DNA of 64,000 nucleotides from Anaspis maculata (taxonomy: Eukaryota; Arthropoda; Insecta; Coleoptera; Scraptiidae). The position numbers were made by a program, and so were the translations under genes. Below the pieces are notes generated by a model that was given only the letters and a program-made list of their open reading frames with translations, did not search any database and was not told the DNA's origin. This document shows, one piece after another, positions 25,201 to 37,934 of this stretch (position 1 is the first letter of the stretch; every line of letters starts with the position of its first letter). The stretch covers positions 56,866,855-56,930,854 of the forward strand of contig OX421967.1 of assembly GCA_949128115.1 (NCBI GenBank). Reading direction: 5' to 3'.

Positions 25201-28200
25201 CAATCAGATAAATACAAACTACTACTTCATGTAACTGAAGCTTTTTCGTAGTGTTTCGACCGTCTCAAATCCGAAAAACCGAATTTCGAAGAAAAAATCG
25301 CCTTCGTCGACGGCGATTGCGAAAAGGAAAATCTGGGAATTAGCTTTCAGGACGAGGAAATTCTGAAGCAAGAAACGACGCTGGTTTTCCACGCGGCGGC
25401 AGTGGTCAAGTTCGATCAGAGCTTGAGGACCGCAGCTCACTCCAACGTCAGAGCCACCCTGTACATGTTAAAACTGGCCGAGGAAATGCCCCATTTACAG
25501 GTGCGTTCCGTTCCACCCCTCTTTCCCCTACTAATCGTTTCATGTTATAACCAAAGGTGTTCTCGCACGTTTCCACGGCTTACGCTTTCTGTCCTCGAAA
25601 ACACATCGCCGAAAAATTGTACAAAGCACCGGTTTCGGCCGAGAATTTATTGAAACTTGTCGACGGCGTCAGCGAACGAGTTTTGGATTGTATAACTCCA
25701 CAGTAAGTTTTCTTACAATATATAACTTTTAATATGACAACTGAAAAAATACCAATTTTCTCAGTTTGCTTGGGGAATGGCCGAATACGTACGTTTATTC
25801 GAAAGCGGTAGCTGAAGACTGTGTCAGACAAAATGGACGAAATTTGAAAATCGCCGTTTCGAGACCTGGCATTGGTAGGTTTAATCGCCTTTTTACTGAC
25901 GAGAATTGGATCCGTAATGAAATTCCATGAAATTTGAGCACAAACTTGACACAGTTGTTGCGAAAAATGGCCGAGATATGCTCAAAACTGTATCTGGCTA
26001 GTCCGGTCCTGGTTTTGTACAAGAATGAAGGCAGAAACCGGTTAAATTTTAGTTGCGGTTTTCGAAAAACTTTATCCGTTTTGTTGTCGTGTTGACTGTT
26101 TGTTTCACTAAAATTTTTATCAAAATTGACCTGAAGACGCCCCTAAACTAATCGGGTCTTACCAACCAAAATTTGCAGTCCTTTTATTCTATAGATAAAA
26201 AGTTGGGCCCTTTTTCAATCGAATGGGATCCAAGGACACCAAATTCATACAAGAATTCATGTCCGCCCGTCCCTGATTTTGTTAAAAAATGAGCAGTGAT
26301 CTAGGTGAATTTTTGAGCCCCCCGATGAGGCAATGAAAATAATTAGGGCTAGTCCGGACCAGATTTTTGTGGTCTAATGTGAATTTGTGGAAAATTCGAA
26401 AAACTGTGACAATATCTTGTAAAAAAAATGGAGTTCGGTGAAAGTTTCAATTCCCAAAATTTGAGGCATTATTGAAACGTGCCCAAGGCCCCTAAATTCA
26501 TACAAGAATTTATATCAACCCGTCCCTGATGTATATCAAGAACCGAGCAGCGAACTAGGTTGCATTTTTTGTTTCATTTCCGTTAAATAGAAATTCTGGT
26601 ACATTTTTGTAAAATACAATTTCCTCTGCAATATCTATCAAATTAAACCAATAGAGAGCATACTGAAACCTATAGAAACTCGCAAGAATTTGTATAGGGC
26701 CTACTGGATTTTACTGGTTTGATTATCGTTTTATTGCAGCAAATTTTTTGAACGCTTGAAAAAACACGGTTTTACACGCAATAACTGTCAACAATAGCAA
26801 CCAGTAGAAAACATGTGGAGACCCATAGGCACTCGCAACTTTTGTATGGGGTCTATTGGAATCATCTGGTTTGATTATCGCTTTATTGCAACACATTTCT
26901 CATACAATTTTACAAACGAAAACAGTTTTTCAATCACAAAACAAGTTAGTATATTCAACCAGCAGAAAACATTGGAATCCATATCAACTCGTAAAAGTTT
27001 ATATGGGGGTCTATTGGGGTGTACTGGTTAGACTGCCCTTTTATTACAACTTATTTCTTGAACGCTATCACAAAAATATAATTTTCCATCAAACTAAATT
27101 AATAGAGAAACTGAAACTTACACTCGCAAGAGTTTGTATGGGAACTGTTGGATTTTACTGGTTTAATTACCGTTTCATTGCAATTAATTCATAGCAAATA
27201 ATCAGTTTTACACTTCTGCAAAAATACAATGTTCCACAGAATGACTAACAATATTAAACCAATAGTGAACATTTCTGAACCCATGGAAAATCCCAAGGAT
27301 TTGTATAGGGTCTGTTGTTGGATGACACTAGTTTTATTGCAATTCAAGCAAAATTCAATTTTCTACGCAATAGCTACTCTGTTGAACGGATAAAGAACGT
27401 ATTGAAACCATGAACATTCGCAAGAGTTTTTATAGGGTCTAATGAATTTTATTCGGTTGATTGCCGTTTTATTAAGACGAATTCCTCGAACGCTTGCACA
27501 AAAATACAATTTTCTTTGTTATAACTACCATAATCAATCAATAGAGAACATATTGAAACCCATAGAAACATACAAGGATTTGTACAGGGTCTATTAGATT
27601 TTACTGTTTCAATCGCCGTTTTATTACAACTCATACACTTCTACAAAATACAATTTTCTACACAATAAGTTACAATATCAAACCAATAGAAAACATATTG
27701 GAATCCATAGAAACTCGCACGGGTTTGCCTAGGGCTAAATGGATTGGTTTGAGCAACTTATTTTATTGTCTCATAAGATTCCATAGGTAGATAATTTCTC
27801 CTCACACTCGCGTTGTTAGATATCATCTAGCATATTGTACAACCATTAGAAAGCATATTCAAACACAAACAAGCTTTTATGCAAAATGAATGCCCTATAG
27901 AAACTTTCAATAACTAATCCTGTACGAGAAATGTTAAGAAAACCAATAAGAAACAAATCAAACGCAGTAGAAGTCTCTATTGGTTTTGCAGTAGGTTGCG
28001 AGGTAGTCGTACTGCTTTGAGGGCGGGGGGTGGCTCAACTTTTGGCTAGGACGGTCCTGGACTTTGATATTTCCAGAACCGGACTAGCTCAATGGGTTAC
28101 TAATGTTGCCAAGAGGTCTGGAACAAACAGGACTGTCTGTTGTATTCCGAACGTGTGAGCCCTGCCCTGTACAATTATATCACTTCACTCATCATTTATT

Positions 28201-31200
28201 CCAAAGTACCCACTTTTCTTATATAAAAGTGCAACGTTTTTGGCAAACAGGACATTTTATTTACTTGCACGACAGAACACTGTTTTTTTTAACAAAACTG
28301 ACTGTTTTATTATAGTAATTAATTCAATAATCAAGACCTGTTAGGGGTTGCTCTATTCAAAAATGCGCTTAGAAAAAAAAGATAGCTGATGAGAATTATT
28401 CAACGAGAGATAGGTGCCTTTTTCGCGGCAAGGGGGCCGAAATTATTCGGCCGGTTCAGCCCTGTTTTTTTTTTTAGAAATGAATGTCAGTACCCAACTC
28501 AAGCCAAAGTTTCAGGCCCCTTCTCGGGGAGCGGGCGTCCCTCAGCTGTGGGTGCCCACGATTTCAGAGGGAGGTCCTCCAAATTGGGCTCAATCCCATA
28601 CTAATTTTTCTTTTCAAAAAAGAGAATTGAACTGGCTTAAAAGTTCTGACTGAAAAAGCGACCCCTTGCGGCAATACGTCCACGCTTAGAACGCTTACTT
28701 GTGGGCCAGTCCAACCCTGTCTTCAAATGAAATATCGGGTCTGGAATCGGCCCAAAATTTCGAAATTTCGACTTCAATACGAAAACTTGGACTTTCATTT
28801 CAAAATTTCGATTTGAAACCTTCGACTTTCAACACGAAAGATTTTACTTTGAACACGAAAAACTTCGACTTCAAACGCGAAATTAAGACTCCAACGCTTG
28901 GACTCCAACTTTTATTTCAAAATTTCAGCTTCAAGTGCAAAAAGCTTCGACTTTTATCTCGAAATTTTGACTTTAAACACAAAAATTAAAATTCAACACG
29001 AAAACTTCGACTTTTATTTCAAAATTTCGACTTTACGTAGAAAACCTTGCCTTTTAATTAGTACAAAACATAGACGTGCAACACGATGAACTTTGACTTC
29101 AAACCAGAGAATTCCGACTTTAAACACGAAAGTTCTCGACTTGGAACAAAAGCCTCGGTTTAAATCTTCGGAAAAATTCAACTTGAAACACAGAATTGTG
29201 ACTTTGGTCACGTAAAAATTCGACACGAAATTTTCACTTCAAACACGAAAGACTGCGACTTCAAACAAGAAAATATTTGACTTTTACCTTGACACTCCAA
29301 CGCCAGCCATAATATTTAGGCTCAGACCTGGAAACTTCTACTTTGAAATACCATAAAAATTCGCAAGAGCTTTTATAGGGTCTATTGGATTCTATTGGGT
29401 TGATTGCCGTTCAATTACGACGAATTTCTCGAACGCTTGCACAAAAATAGGATTTTCCTTGCTATAACTACCATAATCAATCGATAGAGAATACATTGAA
29501 ACCCATAGAAACTTACAAGGATTTGTACAGGGTCTATTGGATTTTACTGTTTCAATTGCCGTTTTATTACAGCTCAAACACTTCTACAAAAATACAATTT
29601 TCTACACAATAACTTACTATATCAAACCATTAGAAAACATACCGAAACCCATAGAAACTCGCAAGGGTTTGCGTAGGGCTGAATGGATCTTATTGGTTTG
29701 AGCAACTTCTTTGATTGTCTCATAAGCTTCCATAGGAAGATAATTTCTCCTCACACTCGCGTTGTTATATATCATCTAGCATATTGTACGACCATTAGAA
29801 AGCATATTCAAACACAAACAAGCTTTTATGCAAAGGAAATGCCCTATAGAAACTCTCATAATTGATCCTGTACGAGAAATGTTAAGAAAACCAACAAGAA
29901 ACATATCAAACCCAGTAGAAGTTTCTTTTGGTTTGGCAATAGGTTGCTGTGGAGTCGTACTGCTTTGACAGCGAATAGTGCGGGTTTGCAGAAAGAAATC
30001 TTACTGAATTCAGTTCTTATGTATGGAATTTCATGTAAGTGAAACTCAAAAAAAAATTCAGTTGGAAATTGAGACCCTTTCTTAATCAAAAGCTTAAGTA
30101 AACATTGGAAGTGAGCATTCAAAACCCATCTGTTGTGTTTTCGTTGGGCCACCATGTATTTATATGAATTTGTAGAAGAATTCAAAAAATTATGGAAATA
30201 TCTTGTATTTTTTCAAATATGAAATTCAGTGAAAATTTCCCAGTTGTAAATTCAAGGCCCTTTTCCAATCAAAAGGCCCCCAAGGTCCCTGAATTCATAC
30301 AAGAATTCGTGCCAGTCGTGCTTTGATCTCCATCAAGGAACGAGCAGAAAACTAGGTTCAATTTTTTGGCCTCTAATGAGACAACGAAAAAAAAATAGGG
30401 CTTGTCCAGATCAGAATGTTTTTGCATGATTTGAAAATTTGAAGAAAAAAAATGAATTTTATAAAAAATTTCCAGTTGGAAATTGAGACCATTTCTTTAT
30501 CAAAATGTGCCCATTTATTCAAGAATTAGCGTCATTCGGTCACTGTAGGGCTAGTCCGGACAGATTGTATTGCCTAATCCGTGATTTGTCAGAGAATTCA
30601 AAGAAATTGTAAATTTTCTTCAATATGAAATTTTGTGAAAATTTTACAGTTGAAAATTTGAGGCCCTTTTTGTTATCGAAACGCGCCCAAGGTCCCTAAA
30701 AATGCGTCTCTATTTTTTATCAGGAAACTAACAGCGAATTAGGTTGATTTTATGGGGGCTTCTACATGAGACAACGAAAAAAAAAATACAGTGTCCAGAA
30801 AATGGCGGGAAAGCTCTCCAGTACGTTGTGGGTACCCTTCAGGGAATTCCGAAAAAATTATAAAAAAATTCTTCGGCTTCAATTCTTGCGGTTATCAAGA
30901 GTCAAAAACTGGTCTTTCGAATGATAATTTTCGTAGTTTGACCGTCCCTTGACCCCCGATAACCCCAAAAATAAGGTTCGTAAAAATTTTGCAATATTTT
31001 TTCGGAATTCCCTGAAGGGAGGGACCTTTACGACGTACTAAAGAGCTTTTCCGTCGTTTTCTGGACACCCTGTGTAAGTGTTTAAGGCCGGACCTTCCGG
31101 ACCAAATTTTATAATGTGAAGATCTTCAAAAAATTGTCAATATTTTGTAACTTTTTTAAGTGAAGATATGAAATTTAGTCAACATTTTCTTGTTGGAAAC

Positions 31201-34200
31201 TTGAAGCCCTTTCCCAATCAAAGCCGTCCTAGGCTCCTAAAATCAAAAACGAGAATCCATGTCAGTCCGACACGCGGGCTCCAACTCGACAAGGGTACCG
31301 TGAACAACTGATCGACTCGGTTCAGGCCACGTGCTGTTAGATTCCTCGGTGCTTCGCACCTCGGGCTTCGAGTGACGGTTCAGTGTAATCAATTTCACGG
31401 CTTTTTTCATTAGAGCAAGCCACGGAAAAATGTGTTGCGTTGGCACGAATGGCACGATGCTAACGCTCCGAAAGATGTGCTGCGTACAATGTGACAGCTG
31501 TTACCGACATCGCGAGCGCATGCGCAAATCGATGTTTTCTACACTAAGCAGCGAAAAAATGGGAGCTAAGTGAAATGAGAAATGAAAACTGTTGCGGTCG
31601 ACAAGAGCTACCGTATCTACTGGTTGGCGGCTCCTTGCTGATGCTGCTAGGTGAGCGGTGGTCACTGAAGACCCTGCCGCTTCAGTACTGTAAAAACGGA
31701 ATGAAAATTACTAAGCAGTGAGTACCTACTACCTTCTCTAGCTCATACTGCAATGCTTATACCACAACAGCAAGCACGTATGAAGCAGGAGATACGTACA
31801 GGAAATGGACAAGTTTCATGTTAAAAACTCTGCCAACACAGTGCACCCACGCGCGTGTCTAGCTTTGTGTAGTCCAACTCCACAATATAATCTAAAAAAG
31901 TTTCCTCAGCCTCTTTGGGGCCACTGGGAATTTTTATTCAGTTTACTTTAGTATTTCAGCGTTTGGCCGCTTTGGCATCATTTTTTTCGGTGACCACCGC
32001 TCCCTAGCAGCATTAGCGAGTAGCCGCTAACCAGCAAAGAAGGTCGACGGCAATAGTTTTCACTCCAAAGGAACTCACGTTTTCTCATTTTCGCTGCGTA
32101 GGCGTAGTCTAGAAAATTTTCACTTGCATGTTTCATTGTTTTTTTATCTTTTACGTTATAATTCCCTGGCTGGGTACCAGGTTGGAGGCTCAAAGTTAGG
32201 ATTGCTGAGTTACCAAATACAGTGGTCTGATTGGTTGATCAATCTTGTTATAAGCCGTTGCTATGGTGATCATCACTTATAGTGGTCTGAGCTCAAACCT
32301 GGTATTGAGTCGCGAGAATATAGGTCAAAAATGGTAATGACAGCACATTTTGAACTTGAAAAATAAAAAGTAGACGACTAAAAAGAAGAAAAACATAAAA
32401 ATTAAGAAGAAATGAAAATACATAAAAAAATTGAGAGAAATATATAGAAAATTTAAAACATAGTTTCTCACTCCTATATTCCCTTTTAATACGGTAGTTC
32501 ATTATTTTGGTCTAATTATAAATTACCTGGTATTGAGGTTGTGTTGGCTTTTCTTTCCGCCTACTTGCCAAGGACAGCAAAAATTTGTACACATTTTTAA
32601 CGGGAATCCAGAGCCGGTACAGCCTAAATCTTCGCTTTTCTGGCCAAAACAGTCTCCGATTCCACGGCCAACTGAGTACTAAACGAATTTCCATCAACAT
32701 CTAGCTTGATAATCATACTTTACCGCCCCTTTTTCCCGAAAAAGATTCGGTAAAATCTCAATTTTGATAATTCAGTAGCACCTTGCATTATTCAACTTTT
32801 GTTCTGTGAACGATGCTTCTGAGCGATAATCTATGAAATTTATTACTTGCGAAATTGATATTTTCCAGCTTTTCCGTCATAAGTATTATCCACAGACACG
32901 TACATTTTCTAATGCGTGGGCTCTTCTCCAAGCATTCAATCGTAAATGACACCTTTCAACAATCATTCAAGCCCCAAATTGTTCACTCAAGTATAGTATG
33001 TTCACTTGTACCGTGATTCTAGTCGGCTGTGAGATTTTGTTTCCAAGTTTCCAAATGTGAAATAAAGAAAATACCCAAAACTTTACAGTTGGCTGCTCTG
33101 GGCGGACCAGTTTTGAAACACATTTTTTGCGTATTTCCTCTGCAGATAGCCGTCACATTTTTGCGGGACGTGCATGTCTGAGGCTTTTTTCCATTTTATT
33201 GGAAAATGCAGCAATTTTTCGACATGTTTTTAATTTTCGCCAATGAACAAATGAATCAAAAGAGCCTTGACATTTGACAGTTGTCAAAAATATTTCTAAC
33301 TTCTCGAAGCCGGTTCAACTATCGATGGTTCAAATTAAAGAGTATACAATGCCCTTCGTTCAAAAAAGGGGCTCCATGCAATAATCAACCCTTTCGCCTC
33401 TTCCAGTCGAAAAGACACGCCAAACCCTGAAGAATTATAGGCGATACAAGGATCGCCGTGCGTTCTGTCATTGTCAAAAAAATCTATGTGTAAAATAAAT
33501 TAAACCAAATTTCAAAAAACCCAGCCGCTCAAAGCTGCGTATTGGACCGAAATTAATGTTAGTACCTTCAATTTGCAATTTGCTTTCATTTTGGGGCTTC
33601 CCGGGACGAGTTTTTGTCGACCCTGAATGGGCGATCGTCAGGATGACTTAGATTTGCGGCCGCTCAGTGCTCTTTTGGTGTCTACATGACATAACACAGC
33701 TCTGCATTCCCCTAGTCGCATTTCCACGTATGACAAGGTGACAAGGTCAGTTTTCCAAGATTTTAATATCAATTTGATAAGAAATAGAACTTTACTCCCA
33801 GAGAAGTCAGTTTCACACCAGGTAAAAAGGCGGCAAGCCTACAATGCTGAAGTAGAAAATTTGACCAGCCAACTAGAGTCACAGTACAAGTGAACCTACT
33901 ATAGTTGAAATTTTGAAAATTGAAAATTTGCAATTTTTGAAACCCACTTTTCACTAGGAAATCTTGAAACAGAAACAATTGTGTACTTTCAATAAATATT
34001 TTAAAAAAATATCGGTTTTTCAATATTTTTTTTCAATTTAAATTTTTGGGGCTTATGGAAAATGTGTTCTTTCATAGTCATAACCGGATGTGATCATGTT
34101 AATTTTTTTTCCCAAAATTGAAACTTTTGGGATCACAAAAGAAATAGTGTACACAACTCGTTGGAAGTGTATTTCTTGTACTCATGGGGTTTCCGCACCC

Positions 34201-35923
34201 GTATAAAATCATAACACTTCCCACAAAGTTATCTAAAATACTATTACGAGTACGTACGATACAAATTAACAGTCCAGTTTGTGTTCAATTTCGAAAATTG
34301 TGAAAAAAAATCGGTAAATCATTTTTTCAATTTTCAGTTGCCTCAAGCATGAAGGAACCAATTCCGGGATGGATAGATAATTTTTATGGCGTCGTCGGAA
34401 TCATATCGGCCGCTGCGCTGGGCGTTCTCAGAAGCCTCAACGCCGATCCCGACATGGTTGCCCCAATAGTACCGGTGGACTGCGTCGCCAACAATATCCT
34501 AGCGTCAGCCTGGAACGTGTAAATTCAATTTCAAAATAATTCAATTTTATTCAATCGATCAAATTAATAATAACAATAACTTCAGTAAAAGCGATTTTGT
34601 GTTGATTAGAACTGCGACTTATATGGTCAAATTTAAGATATAATAGCGAAGAGAATATAATCGTGTACAACCAGATTGGATCGGATAAGTACCCAATTAC
34701 TTGGAGTGAGTTGCAATCAATTTCTTTACTAACACCTTAGGAATTTTAGGTGATATTCCAATTGAAGTGTGAATAAAATGACCGGCTGAAAGCATACAAA
34801 ATCGAACCTGAACGGTTTCGGCTATAACTAACACACCAAAAGTCACCTACGATCCCGTGTGAGCTCACCCGTTTTCCACGGCCTCTTCTCCAACGATTAC
34901 TTTTCGTGTACAATAAAACGTAACATAACCCTATCGCGACATGATGGAGGCGCCGGGTGAGTCAATTTTTACAAAAAATTGGGATATGACGACCCTTTCA
35001 ATGCCTGGTCGGCATTTCAGAGGAGGAAGAATGTCACCTGTGGACTCCACTCCTTCTGCCGCGACGCGAAGGTAGTCGCTAGTAGAAGAAACGTGCAATG
35101 AGGGCGACGTGACTTTTAGTATGTTACAGTCATCGAGACCGTTTAGGTTTGGTTCTGCACACTTTCAGCCAGTATCAATAATTTATTCTCTATATAAATC
35201 TGAAATACCTGAGCTGTAAATGAATTAAACTGATAAATTTAACGGAACATGAATGGAATTATTTTCTAGGAATGTTAGGCAAAGACATGGAAACGTGTGC
35301 TTGGGATTACGCAACTGAAAAAGTGCTGTGGTACTACTGTTTCGCCCTGAGGAAGAACAAATACTGGCACGAAATCTGCGTATTTTTCATGCACACGGTC
35401 CCAGCGTACCTCGTCGATTTCATCTTGTTTAGCATGGGAAAGCCCACTTTGTAAGTATTCTTTTTGGATACTTTGATTCTTGATAATAACCTCGACCTTG
35501 AGTTGATAGTTTGAAAAAATATTTGAAAACTTGACAAATTAAAATGAAATCTGGAAAAAGGACCCAATATTTTTCAGGGCAGTGAAAAATTACGCAAGGA
35601 TCGACAAGCTGATGAAGCACTTGACGTATTTCACGACGAACGAATGGAAATTCGACACGAAAAACGTGCGAGCGTTATGGGAAAAAATGGAAATCGCCGA
35701 TAGGGAAGCGTTCGACTTCGACATGGACAAGGCCGATTGGCCGCAGTACTGCAGAGACAGCGTCAGAGGAGGCCGGGTGTACCTGCTGAAAGATCCAATA
35801 GAAACCATCCCGCAAGGACGGAGAAAACTCAAGATCTTGGGCGTCGCCCACTACACCCTCATCTTTGCCTTGTGGTTTTTGCTCTACAAACTGCTGAGAT
35901 TAGTTTTCAGCTTACTCTTTTGA
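22285..35923 (+). CDS. Fatty acyl-CoA reductase (FAR), tandem copy 2
   Basis: Paralogue of the upstream FAR with identical exon structure. Exons: 22285-22491, 25252-25500, 25557-25702, 25765-25874, 34338-34518, 34638-34705, 35270-35450, 35578-35923; total 1488 bp, 495 residues. Exon lengths match copy 1 except exon 4 (one Lys codon fewer) and exon 8 (one codon fewer). It keeps [29 protein letters not shown], the Sterile domain and the hydrophobic C-terminus. All splice sites are canonical and the frame is open, so it looks functional. Differences are concentrated in exons 5, 6 and 8 (for example the segment just after [14 protein letters not shown]). Intron 1 (2.76 kb) consists almost entirely of inserted palindromic elements, and intron 4 (8.5 kb) carries tandem repeats. 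The two genes are about 2.5 kb apart in the same direction, which indicates unequal-crossover duplication. Confidence 0.92.
22523..22713. mobile_element. MITE in intron 1 of FAR copy 2 (orthologous site)
   Basis: Starts TACCGGGTGG about 31 bp after the donor, preceded by the same CTGTTTATTTA string as in FAR copy 1. Inverted arms include GCAGTTAGCCGTG and an inverted AGCTAACTAACTGC. Its right end directly abuts the fold-back element that starts at 22712. Confidence 0.75.
22712..24162. mobile_element. Palindromic (fold-back) element in FAR2 intron 1
   Basis: TACAGGGGTGGTCCAGGTTA start and inverted TAACCTGGACCATCCTGTA end. Long arms include TCGAAAACTAGGTC near 23169 and its inverted partner GACCTAGTTTTCGA near 24098. 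Its left arm is itself interrupted by a 404 bp element (22745-23148). Related to the truncated element at 1-640. No coding capacity. Confidence 0.85.
22745..23148. mobile_element. MITE nested in the fold-back element
   Basis: Bounded by GGGGTACTTGCC and its exact inverse GGCAAGTACCCC. Comparison with the right arm shows the uninterrupted target CAATAATTCACC, so the insertion duplicated AT (or a longer overlapping string). AT-rich interior, no frame. Confidence 0.75.
24161..25196. mobile_element. 1.04 kb palindromic element in FAR2 intron 1
   Basis: Starts TACAGGTGTCCCGAAATTAA and ends with the inverted TTAATTTCGGGACACCCTGTA minus one base of difference in the G run. Nearly full-length inverted arms of about 500 bp. 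It shares the TA at 24161-24162 with the preceding element and ends 55 bp before exon 2. Confidence 0.88.
25875..26640. other. FAR2 intron 4, proximal part
   Basis: The first ~230 bp are homologous to the start of FAR1 intron 4 (2778-3020; shared TCCGTAATGAAATTCCAT, GTCCGGTCCTGGTTT). The rest is diverged intron sequence with weak internal repetition (ACAAGAATTCATGTC and ACAAGAATTTATATC, recurring near 30300). No gene. Confidence 0.6.
26640..27990 (+). repeat. ~150 bp tandem repeat array
   Basis: About nine units spaced 125-158 bp, each carrying a variant of AACCAATAGAGAACAT, CATAGAAACTCGCAAG and GTATAGGGTCTATTGGATTT, then CGTTTTATTGCA. Marker positions are near 26646, 26797, 26955, 27100, 27255, 27380, 27532, 27677 and 27834. 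The stretch 27990-28735 that follows is unique intron DNA with a GC-richer patch at 28420-28600; I see no gene in it. Confidence 0.85.
28735..29335 (-). repeat. GAAGTC satellite, inverted copy in FAR2 intron 4
   Basis: Units such as CTTCGACTTTCAACACGAAA and AACTTCGACTTCAAACGCGA are the reverse complement of the FAR1 intron 7 satellite. About 600 bp, located between two copies of the ~150 bp array. Confidence 0.85.
29345..29945 (+). repeat. Segmental duplicate of 27418-27990
   Basis: Matches the last ~570 bp of the 26.6-28.0 kb array almost base for base, including CAAACAAGCTTTTATGCAAA and the CCTGTACGAGAAATGTTAAG tail. The intron from 29946 to 30786 is diverged sequence related to 25.9-26.6 kb; no gene. 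Confidence 0.85.
30787..31076. mobile_element. 290 bp palindromic MITE
   Basis: Starts TACAGTGTCCAGAAAATGGC and ends with an inverted TTTTCTGGACACCCTGTGTA. Internal arms pair (CGGAATTCCCTGAAGGGAGG against CCCTTCAGGGAATTCCG). TA at each end, as in the larger fold-back elements. Confidence 0.8.
31515..32135. mobile_element. Inverted-repeat element with ~155 bp arms
   Basis: The left arm 31519-31672 contains GCTGCTAGGTGAGCGGTGGTCA; inverted counterparts lie in 31983-32133 (TGACCACCGCTCCCTAGCAGC). The central ~310 bp is not inverted. A small additional inverted pair flanks 32170-32315 (GTACCAGGTTGGAGGCTC, inverted AGCTCAAACCTGGTATTG). The remaining intron to 34337 shows nothing I can name. Confidence 0.65.
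34781..35173. mobile_element. MITE with ~65 bp terminal inverted repeats in FAR2 intron 6
   Basis: ACCGGCTGAAAGCATACAAA at the left and an inverted CACACTTTCAGCCAGT at the right. The arms continue through GAACCTGAACGGTTTCGG and ACCAAAAGTCAC with inverted partners. The core contains GCGACATGATGGAGGCGCC, related to a fragment near 45011-45030. Confidence 0.75.
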
Positions 35924-36045
35924 AATGTTATCCAAATATTTTTTCTTTATTTCAATTTTTTTCATCGATTTTTTTTTCGATTTTTTGTCATTGTTTTTAA
36001 TTTTTTCAAATTTTGTAATTTCTTTCTTCAAGATCAATACCGTAG

Positions 36046-36540
36046 AAAAACTCTACTGGTCAAAACCTTTTCGCAGAGCTGCCACTCGATGTGCATCAAT
36101 CAAAAGTACAAAAATCTGTTGTTACTCAGAAGCATCACTTAAAATTCAAAATGCAACGCAGAAGAGCGGCAACATTGGAATTGAATTATTCGCAGAATTT
36201 GCTGCGATCTGACGTCAAACTCGACGCGGATGTTTCGATTTTTCGCAAGGACACAGCTGGATTTGTCCCGAAACCCATGGCCACCCATGTTTGTTACACG
36301 TTATATGTCAAAATAACTCGTTTTTGCGATTTTTCACACGGCAAAATTCACGTTTCGGTGCTGTGAAATGTTCCTTGTATTAAAAAAGGTGAACAATGCT
36401 TCGAGGTGTCACAGCCGGCTTCGTAATTGAAGTTTTAGAAAAAACGTCATAGGTGGCGCTGGATCAGATGACAGTTTTGGCCGTATCTCGGGTATTTTTC
36501 GAAAGAAACGCATCGAGTTTGAGCTCGAATCAACCAGAAT
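36046..36540. other. 3' flank of FAR2 homologous to the FAR1 3' flank
   Basis: Counterpart of 19850-20380. The short frames here are not conserved between the two copies, so it is non-coding. From 36541 to 36878 there is unique DNA; minus-strand bases just below 36879 would continue the coding-like fragment described at 38973-39255. Confidence 0.65.
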
Positions 36541-36878
36541 TTTTTCTGCATCCTAAAAAAACTGCCACTGGACTGGTGCTGGGTCATATGCACAAAAAGT
36601 CATGAGAACCAAATTTCTGAAAGAACAGAAATTGATAAATACCTACAAAAATCTATAGAAGTTCAAAAATGTATTGTTACGGATTTCGCGTGCGGGTTTG
36701 AATATAATTGAGACGATCGTTTCAAGACACGCACTGCTTATTACTGCGTACTACAATAACTACACGCCAACAATTATTTACTTAGGAATATCGCTGTGAT
36801 TACTACTACTTTTAATCCGCTCGCTACCACTTCGCATCCTAATTCATAACTGCTCGTGAGCTGACGGTTGATGCCTTA

Positions 36879-37934
36879 TACAGGTGTCCTGGAATTGGTG
36901 TTACAAAAGTCACAGGGAGATGTAAAGTTGAAAAATAAGGTGACTTTTGTTGATAAACATACCCTCTCGAACGTATAATAACGAAGATACAGGCCTTCAA
37001 AGTTGCTTTTCAAGAACAGTTTTTTTGCATACTTTTTGAACTGTTCAGCCGATTTTATTCAAATTTAAACCAAAGTTTATCAAGACAGGTCTTTATTGAA
37101 CAATAACTCGAACAATAATAACGAGTTTCATCAGTCATTTTTAGGGGCGAAGATAATGAGGGGTACCCTCCCCCTTTTCCCCCTATTTTCGACCCCCCTG
37201 AATATTTTTGGGAACAGTTTCAATTTTTGAATTCTGCGTTCAATTCAAAGAAAAAATTTACTCTTGCAAAATCTTGATTAGAGGCTTCATTTTCAAGATA
37301 TTTGGGTTAGAAACATTAGAAAACATCACAAAATCGCCACATTCCAAGGCCCAAATTGATTTTTCTGAAAAACTCCACGTTTCTCAACGAAAATGATGGT
37401 TTATCAACTCAAAACACCCAGAAAACTCATTCCAGTTGACGAGTCATGGGTTTTCTTGAATTTTAATTTTTAGGCCCAGGAAAGTGGCAATTTCGAGATG
37501 TTTTGCAATGTTTCAATTCCAAATATCTCGAGAACTAAGCCTTTAATCGAGATTTTGCAAGAGTAGCTCTTTTTTTAGATTGAACGTAGAATTCAAAAAT
37601 TGAAACAATTTCCAAAAATATACGGGGAGGTCAAAAATAGGGGGAAAAGGAGAAGAGCACCCCCTATTATCTTTGCTCCTGAAAATGTTTGATGAAATGC
37701 GTTACTAATGTTCATTAGAGACCTGTTTCAGTGATCTTTAGTTCAAATTTGACAAAAATCGGTTGAACGGCTCAAAAGTTATGCGAAAAAAACTGTTTTT
37801 GAAAAACAACTTTGAAGGCCTGTATCTCCGTTATTACACGTTTGGGAGGGTATGTTTATCAACAGAAGTCACCTTATTTTTCAATTTTCTATCTTTCTGT
37901 GAGTTTTGTAGCACTAATTCTGGGACACCCTATA
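36879..37934. mobile_element. 1.06 kb palindromic element
   Basis: TACAGGTGTCCTGGAATTGG start, inverted CTAATTCTGGGACACCCTATA end, arms inverted throughout. Shares internal blocks (GATATTTGGGTTAGAAAC) with the elements at 1-640, 22.7, 24.2 and 37.9 kb. Confidence 0.85.

Noticed and set aside
31243..31455. Minus-strand frame in a GC-richer patch
   Set aside because: Lies inside FAR2 intron 4, has no splice support or recognisable protein, and borders an inverted-repeat element.
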